Below, piece by piece: positions 1 to 7,761 of a stretch of 64,000 bases of DNA. The number at the start of each line of letters is the position of its first letter. Within the stretch, counting starts at the first letter, position 1. Source of the DNA: Shewanella khirikhana (GTDB lineage: Bacteria > Pseudomonadota > Gammaproteobacteria > Enterobacterales > Shewanellaceae); contig NZ_CP020373.1 in assembly GCF_003957745.1 (NCBI RefSeq), positions 3,023,501 through 3,087,500 on the forward strand. Reading direction: 5' to 3'. The translations under genes and the position numbers were made by a program. The notes under the pieces were generated by a model, which worked only from the letters and a program-made list of their open reading frames with translations, was not told where the DNA came from and searched no databases.

Positions 1-248
1 CAGAGGTTATCCTGGGCCTGCACATAACCATTACCAAAGCCCAGACTCTCGAGGTTGTCGGCCTTGATATGGGGCACACCGTAAGAGGTGCGTCGGATAT
101 TGACCGAGAGTTTGCCGTCCGGTGCAAAGGCCTGCAAACCGCTGTCGGTGGGTGGTGGAGTGGTATCAGTTGAGTCGCTGTCGTTACAACCTGCCAGCAA
201 AATACTGCCGCCAAGCCCCAATGCAAGAACGAGTTTGTTGAATGTCAT
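1..248 (-). CDS. Penicillin acylase family lipoprotein (N-terminal part)
   Basis: This gene runs off the left edge; only its first 82 codons are visible. The protein starts with a hydrophobic signal ending in a lipobox (L-L-A-G-C, Cys21), so it is probably an acylated periplasmic or outer-membrane lipoprotein. A short Asp/Thr/Pro-rich linker follows, then residues resembling the start of the penicillin amidase/AHL acylase family (R-R-T-S-Y-G-V-P-H-I-K-A, then G-Y-V-Q-A-Q-D-N-L). Family members are Ntn hydrolases that cut amide bonds in beta-lactams, acyl-homoserine lactones or related amides. The autocatalytic Ser and the rest of the chain lie outside the window, so the substrate cannot be judged. 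The family call rests only on this N-terminal signature. Confidence 0.72.
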   Translation of the reverse strand, partial: MTFNKLVLALGLGGSILLAGCNDSDSTDTTPPPTDSGLQAFAPDGKLSVNIRRTSYGVPHIKADNLESLGFGNGYVQAQDNL

Positions 249-469
249 TATTATGATTCTCTTATGGATCCCTTTCCTTCAACAACCTTCGCCCGACATC
301 ATTTCCGTACAGCCAACACCGGACAAGCGAACCTGTTGTCGTATCCAGGCAATTGTTGCTCCCGGGCGCCATCGAAGCGACAATGGCGCCAAAATCTGAG
401 CAAAAACACCTCGGACCATTTAAACAGTCATTCAAATAAACGTCCATAACGAAAAAAATATTTTACACC

Positions 470-1018
470 ATGACCCAACAATATATTCCCGTGCTGGTGG
501 GCTCCACCAATCCGATTAAGGTTGCCGCCGCAAAAAATGCCTTCGAGGCTCTGTTCCCCCACGCCGTTATTGACTGCAAAGGCATGTCGGTACCCTCAGG
601 CGTTCCCGACCAACCCATGACCGCCGCCGACACCCGCCTCGGTGCTGTAAACCGTGCCAAAGCCTGCGAAGCCGCGGGCGGCGCCCTGTTTTACGTGGCC
701 ATGGAAGGCGGCGTCGACCGGCTCGAAGATGGCCCGGCCACCTTCGCATACGTGGTTATCATCCGTGAAGGTGGTGAGATGTCGGTGGGTCGCAGCAGCC
801 AACTGCCTTTGCCTGAGCAGGTATTTACCGCCCTTGAGGCCGGTGAAGAACTTGGCCATGTGATGGACCGGCTGTTTAACACCACCAATATCAAGCAGGC
901 TGGCGGCGCCATTGCGCTGTTGACCCACAATGCCGAAACCCGCGAGAGCAGTTACCGTCAGGCGCTGATATTGGCCATGGCACCGCTGCTGCATCCCGAG
1001 CTTTACCGCAATCTGTGA
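470..1018 (+). CDS. yjjX: Inosine/xanthosine triphosphatase, YjjX family
   Basis: This 182-residue protein matches the YjjX family of non-canonical purine NTP phosphatases, which hydrolyse ITP and XTP and so keep deaminated purines out of nucleic acids. Visible marks are the N-terminal V-G-S-T-N-P-I-K (residues 10-17), the V-A-M-E-G-G-V-D-R segment near residue 80 and full family length. It is cytoplasmic and has no signal peptide. It stands alone: the gene to its left is divergent and a MarR-GNAT gene follows 68 bp later. The 221 bp separating it from the acylase gene hold only the two promoter regions as far as I can see. Confidence 0.9.
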   Translation: MTQQYIPVLVGSTNPIKVAAAKNAFEALFPHAVIDCKGMSVPSGVPDQPMTAADTRLGAVNRAKACEAAGGALFYVAMEGGVDRLEDGPATFAYVVIIREGGEMSVGRSSQLPLPEQVFTALEAGEELGHVMDRLFNTTNIKQAGGAIALLTHNAETRESSYRQALILAMAPLLHPELYRNL

Positions 1019-1056
1019 TCCCGGGACTTGCCAGACGTTAAAAAAGTGTTAGTTTA

Positions 1057-1071
1057 GTTGTAATTCGCAAC
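1057..1071. promoter_or_regulatory. Candidate MarR operator (inverted repeat)
   Basis: GTTG and CAAC arms are separated by 7 bp, in the short gap before the MarR-GNAT gene. Autoregulation through such a repeat is usual for MarR proteins. The arms are only 4 bp, so this is a weak call. Confidence 0.25.
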
Positions 1072-1086
1072 CAACTTTACTGCATC

Positions 1087-2022
1087 ATGGACAAATCCGA
1101 TAAGTCACCCGCGCCTTTGGCCCGGGAAATCCGTCAGCTGTCGCGCCAACTGGTGCGTCAGCTCGGCATGCTCTCGGGCGCCTGTGGCCAGCTGCCCTTA
1201 AGCCCGGTACAGGCCCATGCCCTGCTGGAGCTGGGCCAGCAAAGTTTGTCCATCAAGCAGTTGGCGCAAGTGCTGAATATCGACAAATCCAACGCCAGCC
1301 GCGCCGTCACCCATCTGGTAGAGAAAAAGCTCGCCGAGACCAAGGTCAACAACCGTGACAGCCGCAGTGTGCAGGCAAGCCTGACCGCCAAGGGACGGGC
1401 CATGTTGGTGAAACTGGACGAGCAGCAGGACGCCTATTTTCATCAGGTGTTGTCGCAGCTAAGCGATGAAGACAGCCGCGATATCGCTCAGGCGCTGGGA
1501 CGGTTCCAACGGGCCATTATTCAGTCCAAAGCCCAGGATGGCATCGAAATCCGCCCCCTCACCCTGGGCGATGACGCTGCCATTGCCGCCGTTATCCGCG
1601 CTGTGTCTGCCGAATATGGCCTGACCCCGGACAAGGGCTATGGCGTTGCCGACCCCACCCTCGACTGCTTAAGCAAGGTCTACAGCGTGCCCGGCGCCAT
1701 CTACTGGGTGATTCTGGATAAGGGCGAGGTGCTTGGCGGCGGCGGTATTGCGCCACTCGCCAGCGAGCCCGGGGTGTGCGAGCTGCAAAAGATGTACTTT
1801 ATGCCCGCCATCCGCGGCAAGGGCCTGGCAAGGCGTCTGGCCAACCATGCGCTGGCCTTTGCCCGTGAGGCCGGTTATCGCGAATGTTATCTCGAAACCA
1901 CCGCGGTGCTGATTGAAGCGGTGAAATTGTATGAATCCCTGGGATTTGAACACCTTACCGCTCCCATGGGTGCCACGGGCCACGATGCCTGTGAAATACC
2001 CATGCTCAAACGTTTGACGTAA
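1087..2022 (+). CDS. MarR-type regulator fused to GNAT acetyltransferase
   Basis: Residues 1 to about 145 form a MarR winged-helix unit: S-I-K-Q-L-A-Q-V-L-N-I-D-K-S-N-A-S-R reads as the helix-turn-helix, and a basic wing with N-N-R-D-S-R-S-V follows. From about residue 155 to the end is a GNAT acetyltransferase domain, with an acetyl-CoA loop R-G-K-G-L-A-R-R and a C-terminal L-Y-E-S-L-G-F. Such bifunctional regulator/acetyltransferases are a known domain architecture, but the acetylated substrate is unknown. No good ribosome binding site is visible before the ATG. The gene lies between yjjX and an aldo/keto reductase on the same strand, with gaps of 68 and 125 bp, so it need not be co-transcribed. 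Confidence 0.87.
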   Translation: MDKSDKSPAPLAREIRQLSRQLVRQLGMLSGACGQLPLSPVQAHALLELGQQSLSIKQLAQVLNIDKSNASRAVTHLVEKKLAETKVNNRDSRSVQASLTAKGRAMLVKLDEQQDAYFHQVLSQLSDEDSRDIAQALGRFQRAIIQSKAQDGIEIRPLTLGDDAAIAAVIRAVSAEYGLTPDKGYGVADPTLDCLSKVYSVPGAIYWVILDKGEVLGGGGIAPLASEPGVCELQKMYFMPAIRGKGLARRLANHALAFAREAGYRECYLETTAVLIEAVKLYESLGFEHLTAPMGATGHDACEIPMLKRLT

Positions 2023-2147
2023 ATAGCCAGACGCCTCAGCCAAACTGTCGCTTTTTTATGCTGTTGCACGCCCCCATGCCGGGGGCGGCTTGCATTCAGG
2101 GGCAAACTTGATAGCTTCAAACTATTGGGTCACTAAAGGATTTTTTC

Positions 2148-3188
2148 ATGGAATATCGTCGCCTGCCCCACTCCAGCCTTGAGGTCAGCACCCTGTGCCT
2201 TGGCACCATGACCTGGGGCGAACAGAACACCGAGGCCGAAGCGTTCGAGCAGCTCGATTACGCTATCGGCCGCGGCATCAACTTTATCGACGCCGCCGAA
2301 ATGTACCCGGTACCACCGCGCCCCGAGACCCAGGGCGCCACCGAACAGATCCTCGGCAACTATCTTAAAGCCCGGGGCAACCGTGACGATTTAATTATCG
2401 CCACCAAAATCTGCGCCCACGGCGGCAAGGGCGATTACATCCGCCCCAAGATGGCGCTGGACTGGAACAATATCCATGAAGCTGTGGACGCCTCCCTTAC
2501 TCGCCTTGGCATAGACACCATCGACCTGTACCAGCTGCACTGGCCCGACAGAAACACCAACTTCTTCGGCGAGCTGATGTATAAACGTGATGATGCCGAG
2601 CACCAGACGCCCATTATCGAAACCCTCGAAGCGCTGGCCGAACTTATCCGTGCCGGCAAAATCCGCTATATAGGCATTTCCAACGAGACCCCATGGGGGA
2701 TCATGAAGTATCTGCATCTGGCCGATAAGCACGGGCTGCCGCGCATCGTCTCGATTCAAAACCCCTACAACCTGCTCAATCGCAGCTTTGAAGTGGGCAT
2801 GAGTGAAATAAGCCATCGGGAAGAGTTGCCGTTGCTGGCCTACTCGCCACTGGCCTTCGGTACCCTGAGCGGCAAATATCTGGACGGCAACTGGCCCGAA
2901 AAAGCGCGCCTGACCCTGTTCAAACGCTTCGCCCGTTACACAGGCAGTGATACTGCCAAGGCCGCCACCGAGGCCTATGTGAAGCTTGCCAAAGAGTTTG
3001 GCCTCAGCCCCGCACAGATGGCGCTGGCCTTTGTGAACAGCCGCAGCTTCGTAGGCAGTAACATCATAGGCGCAACTAACCTCGCGCAGCTCAAAGAGAA
3101 CATCGACAGCCTGGATGTCAGCCTGCCGGATGAGCTTTTCGAGCGCATCAATGCCCTTGGTGAAATCTACCGCCTGCCCTGCCCTTAA
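2148..3188 (+). CDS. tas: Aldo/keto reductase, Tas-like
   Basis: This 346-residue protein is an NADP(H)-dependent aldo/keto reductase of the Tas subgroup. It begins M-E-Y-R-R-L-P-H-S-S-L-E-V-S and continues with C-L-G-T-M-T-W-G. The catalytic tetrad can be followed as D and Y in N-F-I-D-A-A-E-M-Y, Lys in I-A-T-K-I, and His in Y-Q-L-H-W-P-D-R. The long insertion after the first strands is typical of Tas. The physiological substrate is unknown; E. coli tas was found as a suppressor of a tyrosine auxotrophy. An A-A-A-G-G-A ribosome site lies 7 bases before the ATG. Confidence 0.88.
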   Translation: MEYRRLPHSSLEVSTLCLGTMTWGEQNTEAEAFEQLDYAIGRGINFIDAAEMYPVPPRPETQGATEQILGNYLKARGNRDDLIIATKICAHGGKGDYIRPKMALDWNNIHEAVDASLTRLGIDTIDLYQLHWPDRNTNFFGELMYKRDDAEHQTPIIETLEALAELIRAGKIRYIGISNETPWGIMKYLHLADKHGLPRIVSIQNPYNLLNRSFEVGMSEISHREELPLLAYSPLAFGTLSGKYLDGNWPEKARLTLFKRFARYTGSDTAKAATEAYVKLAKEFGLSPAQMALAFVNSRSFVGSNIIGATNLAQLKENIDSLDVSLPDELFERINALGEIYRLPCP

Positions 3189-3318
3189 GTCGCAGGCGAT
3201 ACATCCAGGGGCAATTATTGATCCGATTGTTGCATCAATCATGGCGCGGCCTTGCAATGGCCGCGCAAATCCTTAAAGATCACTCCATTCGCTTTTTAGC
3301 CCCACGCTTTGACAGTTA

Positions 3319-4584
3319 ATGGACATTTCCAGCCTTCGCGCCCAGTTTCCCGCCCTCGACCAACAGATAGCCGAGTATCCATTGGTGTATCTGGATACAG
3401 CCGCCACCAGCCAAAAACCGCGGCAGGTGCTGGACGCCATGGCGCAATTTCTGGCAACCGACAATGCCAACGTGCACCGCGCCGCCCACACGCTGTCGGC
3501 TCGCGCCACCGCCCGTTACGAAGCGGTGCGCGATAAGCTGCAAACCTTTATTAATGCCAGTCAAAGGGAAGAGATTATTTTCACCCACGGCACCACCGAG
3601 GCGATAAACCTGGTGGCCCACGGCCTGACGGCCCAGTTTGGCCACGGCGATATCATTCTGGTGGACAGCGCCGCCCACCACGCCAATCTGGTGCCCTGGC
3701 AGGAGCTGGCCAAACGCAGTGGCGCTGTGGTTAAGCCAATTCCCCTGACCCAAGAGCTACGCCTCGATGAAGCTGCTTTCGATGGGTTGTTAACCGAAAA
3801 TGTAAAGCTGGTGGCCTTAAGTCACATCTCCAACGTGCTCGGCACGGTCAATGACGTCAAAGCCCTGTGCGCCAAGGCCCGCGCCAAAGGCGCCCTTACC
3901 CTGGTCGATGGCGCCCAGGCGGTGGCTCACCGGGCTGTGGATGTGGCGGATATCGGCTGCGACTTTTACGTGTTCTCCGGCCATAAAATGTATGGCCCCG
4001 ATGGCGTGGGCGTGCTCTTTGGCCGCTTCGAGGTGCTCGATAGCCTGACGCCGCTGCTCACTGGCGGCGAGATGATTAAGACCGTGAGCTTCGATGGCAC
4101 CCATTTTGGCGAGCTGCCAAACCGCCTCGAGGCCGGCACACCGCCCATTGCCTCTGTGATTGGCCTTGGTGCTGCCATCGACTTTTTAAGCTCACTGGAC
4201 CGCACAGCTCTCGAACGCCACGAGCGGCAGCTTATGAGCATGCTCACCCTGGGGCTTGCCAGCATCCCAGCGGTTAAGCTTTATGGCACTGCCACTGGCA
4301 CTGGCACTGGCACTGGCACCGAGACACTAACGCCGGAAGCCTCAAACAGCGGCGCCGTGGCCTTTAATCTGGGTGATGAGCATCATCAGGATGTCGGCAT
4401 TTTGCTGGATAAATATGGCATTGCGGTGCGCTGCGGCCACCACTGCGCCATGCCGCTGATGTCAATAATGGGGATAAAGGGTTGCTGCCGCGCCTCCATC
4501 GGCCTCTATACCAGCAAAGACGATATCGACCGTTTTATTGCAGCGCTCAAAGACTGCGCCGAGCTGTTGGGGCTGGATGACTGA
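3319..4584 (+). CDS. csdA: Cysteine desulfurase, CsdA/SufS class
   Basis: This PLP-dependent group II cysteine desulfurase (421 residues) takes sulfur from cysteine and passes it on as a persulfide. The PLP lysine is in S-G-H-K-M-Y-G-P (K223) and the catalytic cysteine in R-C-G-H-H-C-A-M-P (C376). The class II signatures A-A-T-S-Q-K-P and T-T-E-A-I-N-L-V-A-H-G are also present. A SufE-like gene follows 45 bp later, so this is the CsdA-CsdE sulfur-transfer pair rather than a full suf operon. Residues 323-334 are an alternating Gly/Thr-Ala/Thr stretch encoded by six CTGGCA-like hexamers, in the loop before the active-site cysteine. The region before the ATG lacks a clear ribosome binding site. 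Confidence 0.9.
   Translation: MDISSLRAQFPALDQQIAEYPLVYLDTAATSQKPRQVLDAMAQFLATDNANVHRAAHTLSARATARYEAVRDKLQTFINASQREEIIFTHGTTEAINLVAHGLTAQFGHGDIILVDSAAHHANLVPWQELAKRSGAVVKPIPLTQELRLDEAAFDGLLTENVKLVALSHISNVLGTVNDVKALCAKARAKGALTLVDGAQAVAHRAVDVADIGCDFYVFSGHKMYGPDGVGVLFGRFEVLDSLTPLLTGGEMIKTVSFDGTHFGELPNRLEAGTPPIASVIGLGAAIDFLSSLDRTALERHERQLMSMLTLGLASIPAVKLYGTATGTGTGTGTETLTPEASNSGAVAFNLGDEHHQDVGILLDKYGIAVRCGHHCAMPLMSIMGIKGCCRASIGLYTSKDDIDRFIAALKDCAELLGLDD
4285..4320 (+). repeat. Hexanucleotide tandem repeat inside csdA
   Basis: Six units of GGCACT or one-base variants (second unit GCCACT, last unit GGCACC) run in frame, encoding Gly/Ala-Thr pairs. Gain or loss of a unit would change protein length by two residues without a frameshift. 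Confidence 0.9.
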
Positions 4585-4628
4585 GTCAGTGTCGCCCAAG
4601 TTCGGCAAACTATTTTTCAGAGGACAGC

Positions 4629-5114
4629 ATGTCTGACAAAAGCACAGCCGAGCGACCACAGGCCGCCGATTTCGAAGCCCGCCACGCCGCCAGCCAGCAG
4701 GCGCTGGTCGCCTTGGGTGAGCAAGTGGCCTCGGCCCCCAACTGGCAGGAGAAATACCGCGCCCTGATGCTCGGCGGTAAGGCGCTCACGCCGCTGCCAG
4801 ACCAGTGGCAACAGGACGATGCGCGGGTACGCGGCTGCGAAAGTGCTGCCTGGCTGTATCACCACTCAAGCGCCCAGGCAGGTGAACTGCGGCATTATTT
4901 TATCGCCGCCTCGGATGCCCGTATCGTCAATGGCCTGATTGCCCTGCTGCTGGGTCAGCTTTGTGGGCAGACGGCGGATTATATTGCCGCGTTCGATATT
5001 GAAGCTTATTTCAAAGCCATTGGCCTCGACGGGCAGCTAAGCCCTTCGCGCACCAATGGCCTGTACGCCCTGGCTCAGGCCATCAAGACCTTCGCCAGCC
5101 AAGGCGCAAACTGA
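4629..5114 (+). CDS. csdE: SufE-family sulfur acceptor (CsdE-like)
   Basis: This 161-residue SufE-family protein accepts persulfide sulfur from its partner desulfurase. The acceptor cysteine is C70 in V-R-G-C-E-S-A-A-W, the conserved loop of the family. It starts 45 bp after csdA with an A-G-A-G-G-A site before the ATG, so the two are almost certainly one operon. The N-terminus to about residue 30 is charged and variable. The CsdA/CsdE assignment over SufS/SufE rests on the absence of sufBCD next to it. Confidence 0.87.
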   Translation: MSDKSTAERPQAADFEARHAASQQALVALGEQVASAPNWQEKYRALMLGGKALTPLPDQWQQDDARVRGCESAAWLYHHSSAQAGELRHYFIAASDARIVNGLIALLLGQLCGQTADYIAAFDIEAYFKAIGLDGQLSPSRTNGLYALAQAIKTFASQGAN

Positions 5115-5132
5115 CTTATTAAAGGAACCGGC

Positions 5133-6308
5133 ATGACAGACATCCATAAGCGTTCGCTGCTCAAGGCCATGGGCGCAGGTGCCCTGCTGGCCGGATTGCC
5201 AATGACAGGCCTGGCCCAAAGCCTGGCCGGTTCAGGCAAGCAGGCCAAAGCAGCAACTTCGGCGGTTCCGCTCTATATCGACGGTCTGTCGTTTTTACCG
5301 GACGACCTTGCCGACATTCGCGCCTCCAAACTCGCCGCCTACCTGTGTGACATCTCGGCCATCGAAGAAGTGGTGCAGGAAGACGGCACGGTCAACTACA
5401 AGCGCACCTACAAGGCGTGCATGAAATCCATCAGGGAAGCCGCCGTGCGGGTGGCGGCCAATCCCGATGTTCTCCTGCAAGGCCTTAGCGGCAGTGATAT
5501 CGCCCTTGCCCGCGACACAAACCGCACCGCGCTGTTTTTCCAGATACAGGGCGCCGACTGCGTCGAAGAGCGCCTGTCACAGGTGGATGAGTTTTACCGC
5601 GAAGGCCTGAGGGTATTACAGCTCACCCACCACTACGGCAACAGTTTTGCCGGTGGCGCCCTGGATAACGATGAGCGCGGCGGCCTCAACCTGCCACTGT
5701 CGCCCAAGGGCTTTGCCCTGGTGGATAAACTGAACGACAGCGGCATTTTGATTGACCTGAGCCACTCGTCCGAGCAAACGGCGCTGGACACCCTTAACGC
5801 CTCACGCATGCCCGTGGTGCAAAGCCATGGTGCGGTACGAGCCATCGTCAATCATGCCCGCTGCTCACCGGACAGCGTTATTCGCGCCATCGCCGACAGC
5901 GGCGGCGTGTTCGGGGTGTTTATGATGAGCTTTTGGCTCACCAAAGACCCGGTTCCCACCACAGCCCATTACCTCGCTCAGCTTAAGCATGTGGCCAACA
6001 TCGGCGGTATAGATGCGGTGGCCATCGCCAACGACTATCCGCTGCGGGGCCAGGAAAATCTGCTTAAGCTCAATAATGACAACGCCGAAGGGGTGAAGGA
6101 ATATCTGGACTGGTGGCACAGCCTGCGCGCCAAAAAGGTACTCGGTTTCGACCATGAGCCGGAGCATGTCGTCATTCCCGAACTTAACCATATCGAGCGC
6201 ATGTCACGCATCCACGATGCCCTCAAGGGGGCGGGATTTGGCGCCAGCGACGCCGATAAAATCATCGGCGGCAACTGGCAGCGGGTATTAAATCAAGTGC
6301 TGGTGTAA
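5133..6308 (+). CDS. Exported M19 (membrane dipeptidase) family protein, divergent metal site
   Basis: This 391-residue protein begins with K-R-S-L-L-K and a hydrophobic stretch ending A-Q-S. It looks like a Tat or Sec signal, with Lys in place of the first twin arginine. The body resembles renal dipeptidase-like M19 proteins: I-D-L-S-H-S-S near residue 209 and V-V-Q-S-H-G-A-V-R-A-I-V-N-H-A-R-C after it carry the two conserved histidines. The usual N-terminal H-x-D zinc motif is replaced by D-G-L-S-F, and the bridging Glu position reads I-Q-G-A-D. The enzyme may therefore have an altered metal site or substrate. It follows csdE by 18 bp with its own A-A-A-G-G-A site and may be co-transcribed. 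A terminator follows the gene. Confidence 0.8.
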   Translation: MTDIHKRSLLKAMGAGALLAGLPMTGLAQSLAGSGKQAKAATSAVPLYIDGLSFLPDDLADIRASKLAAYLCDISAIEEVVQEDGTVNYKRTYKACMKSIREAAVRVAANPDVLLQGLSGSDIALARDTNRTALFFQIQGADCVEERLSQVDEFYREGLRVLQLTHHYGNSFAGGALDNDERGGLNLPLSPKGFALVDKLNDSGILIDLSHSSEQTALDTLNASRMPVVQSHGAVRAIVNHARCSPDSVIRAIADSGGVFGVFMMSFWLTKDPVPTTAHYLAQLKHVANIGGIDAVAIANDYPLRGQENLLKLNNDNAEGVKEYLDWWHSLRAKKVLGFDHEPEHVVIPELNHIERMSRIHDALKGAGFGASDADKIIGGNWQRVLNQVLV

Positions 6309-6327
6309 CCAGCGGACTCGCTTAAAT

Positions 6328-6354
6328 AAAAAGCCCGCTGCTGCGGGCTTTTTT
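6328..6354 (+). terminator. Rho-independent terminator after the M19 gene
   Basis: An 8-bp stem AAGCCCGC/GCGGGCTT has a TGCT loop and is followed by a run of T. The A-rich left flank lets it serve the convergent CPBP gene as well. Confidence 0.85.
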
Positions 6355-6385
6355 ACGATTTGGGTTAACTTTGCCTATGTTGTCA

Positions 6386-7261
6386 CTACTGTTTTGCCGG
6401 AGCGGGCGGCAAAAATCGCCCTCGTTTGCCAAGCCACAGTAGCAGCGCACTAAACACCAGCGCCACCATCACCACTGTCACTATCGAGTCCTCCGGCCCT
6501 ACGGTGCCACCACTGAGCCAGTTGGGTCCGGAATAGCTGCTCTCAAGGGGCGCCACGGCGCGCCAGTCGTCCAGCCCTGACAGCGGCAGCCCGGTGAGCA
6601 GCACCGCAAAGTTCCAGGCGGCATGATTGGCAGCTACTACCCAAATATTGCGACTTTGCACAAACAGCACTGTCCAGAAAGCCCCAATCAAGGTGCCGGA
6701 AATCACGGTCACTACCAGCTCAGGCGTGCCCAGATTGCTGTCCAGATTGGCGATGTGCAGCACCGAAAAAATCAGCGATTGCAGCCACAGCGCCGCCGCT
6801 GTGCCCCAGGCGCTTTCCAGTGCCTGAAACATCACGCCGCGAAACACCACTTCCTCAATGGTGGCGGCGACCAAAATCACTCCGGCAACACCAAACAGCG
6901 CGCTACTGAAACCGCGATACTCATTGAGCTGATACACACCCGAGGCAAATAGCAGCATTGATGCCAGCGCAATCATGGCCACCGCCAGCAAGGCGCCAAG
7001 GGCTATGCTGGCGGGCTTAAGTCCAAGCTCGGCCGGGCGGCGCTTTTCAGCAACATGCACATAGCCCCAGTAACCCAGCAGCAAGCACACTAAAATGCCG
7101 CCGCGGCGCAGCGCAGCGAGTTCGCTCTCCCCAAGCGACAACAGCTTGCCCAAAAGTGGCAACAGCCCAAAACGAAACAGCGCAATGGCGCCACCAATCA
7201 TCACCGCTGCGATGAGGAGCTTCAGCAGCACGCCTCTCAACTTGTATAAATGTCCCGTCAC
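6386..7261 (-). CDS. CPBP family intramembrane metalloprotease
   Basis: This is a polytopic membrane protein with the three CPBP (CAAX protease/Abi) motifs in order: E-E-V-V-F-R-G, F-S-V-L-H-I-A-N-L, and H-A-A-W-N. In the family these residues form an intramembrane zinc or glutamate-type protease site; substrates in bacteria are mostly unknown. Several transmembrane segments are evident from composition. The reading frame extends upstream to a TTG at 7291. I prefer the GTG at 7261 because AGGA lies 8 bases before it, giving 291 residues. It stands alone on the minus strand, convergent with the M19 gene. Confidence 0.82.
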   Translation of the reverse strand: MTGHLYKLRGVLLKLLIAAVMIGGAIALFRFGLLPLLGKLLSLGESELAALRRGGILVCLLLGYWGYVHVAEKRRPAELGLKPASIALGALLAVAMIALASMLLFASGVYQLNEYRGFSSALFGVAGVILVAATIEEVVFRGVMFQALESAWGTAAALWLQSLIFSVLHIANLDSNLGTPELVVTVISGTLIGAFWTVLFVQSRNIWVVAANHAAWNFAVLLTGLPLSGLDDWRAVAPLESSYSGPNWLSGGTVGPEDSIVTVVMVALVFSALLLWLGKRGRFLPPAPAKQ

Positions 7262-7761
7262 ATCCCTTGTCCTCAAATCCCCTGCCTTCAAAGCACTTGC
7301 CTTAAAATTCAGCAGCCAATCTTGCCGATAAATCCCTGCTTAGCTTGCCCTGCGTTTGTTCGCGCTGAACGTGCCCGGCACAGCAGCCCAAATGCCAAGC
7401 CGTTTAGCACCGACAAACAGATAACGCACAGAGCACCGTTAATCACACTCAATTAATTGAGTAACCACAGTAACTTAGAGTCGCTTGAGTTGACTACTGA
7501 AATTTAGAAAAGACTAATGTCTTACTGGGGCGAGAACGCTTCCAGCTGGTTAAGGGGTTGGCGAAGCAAGCCTTTAAAGGCTTGCTGCTTCGACTCGCCA
7601 TGGGCACCTCTTTGCCATCAGTGAGCGAAATCAACAGCTTGTTTATGGCTCTCTTTTTAAAACAGTAAAAATCTTTAATGACACACAGAAAAGCCCGCGA
7701 ATGCGGGCTTATGAAACGAACGGGTACTGGCTATAAACATTTTGGGTGGTTGTTGCTGTTA
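7262..7761. other. 500-bp gap with one long hairpin, otherwise nothing recognised
   Basis: I see no credible gene here. At 7562-7595 a strong imperfect hairpin (CGAAGC-AAGCC against GGCTTGC-TGCTTCG, loop TTTAAA, a 3-base bulge) stands without a T tract. The right end holds the terminator of the orphan minus-strand gene. The left part must contain the promoter of the CPBP gene. Confidence 0.5.
7691..7710 (-). terminator. Terminator of the orphan membrane protein gene
   Basis: The stem AAGCCCGC/GCGGGCTT has a 4-base loop. It is followed on the minus strand by TTTT-CTG, 52 bases after the stop of the minus-strand gene. Confidence 0.65.
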
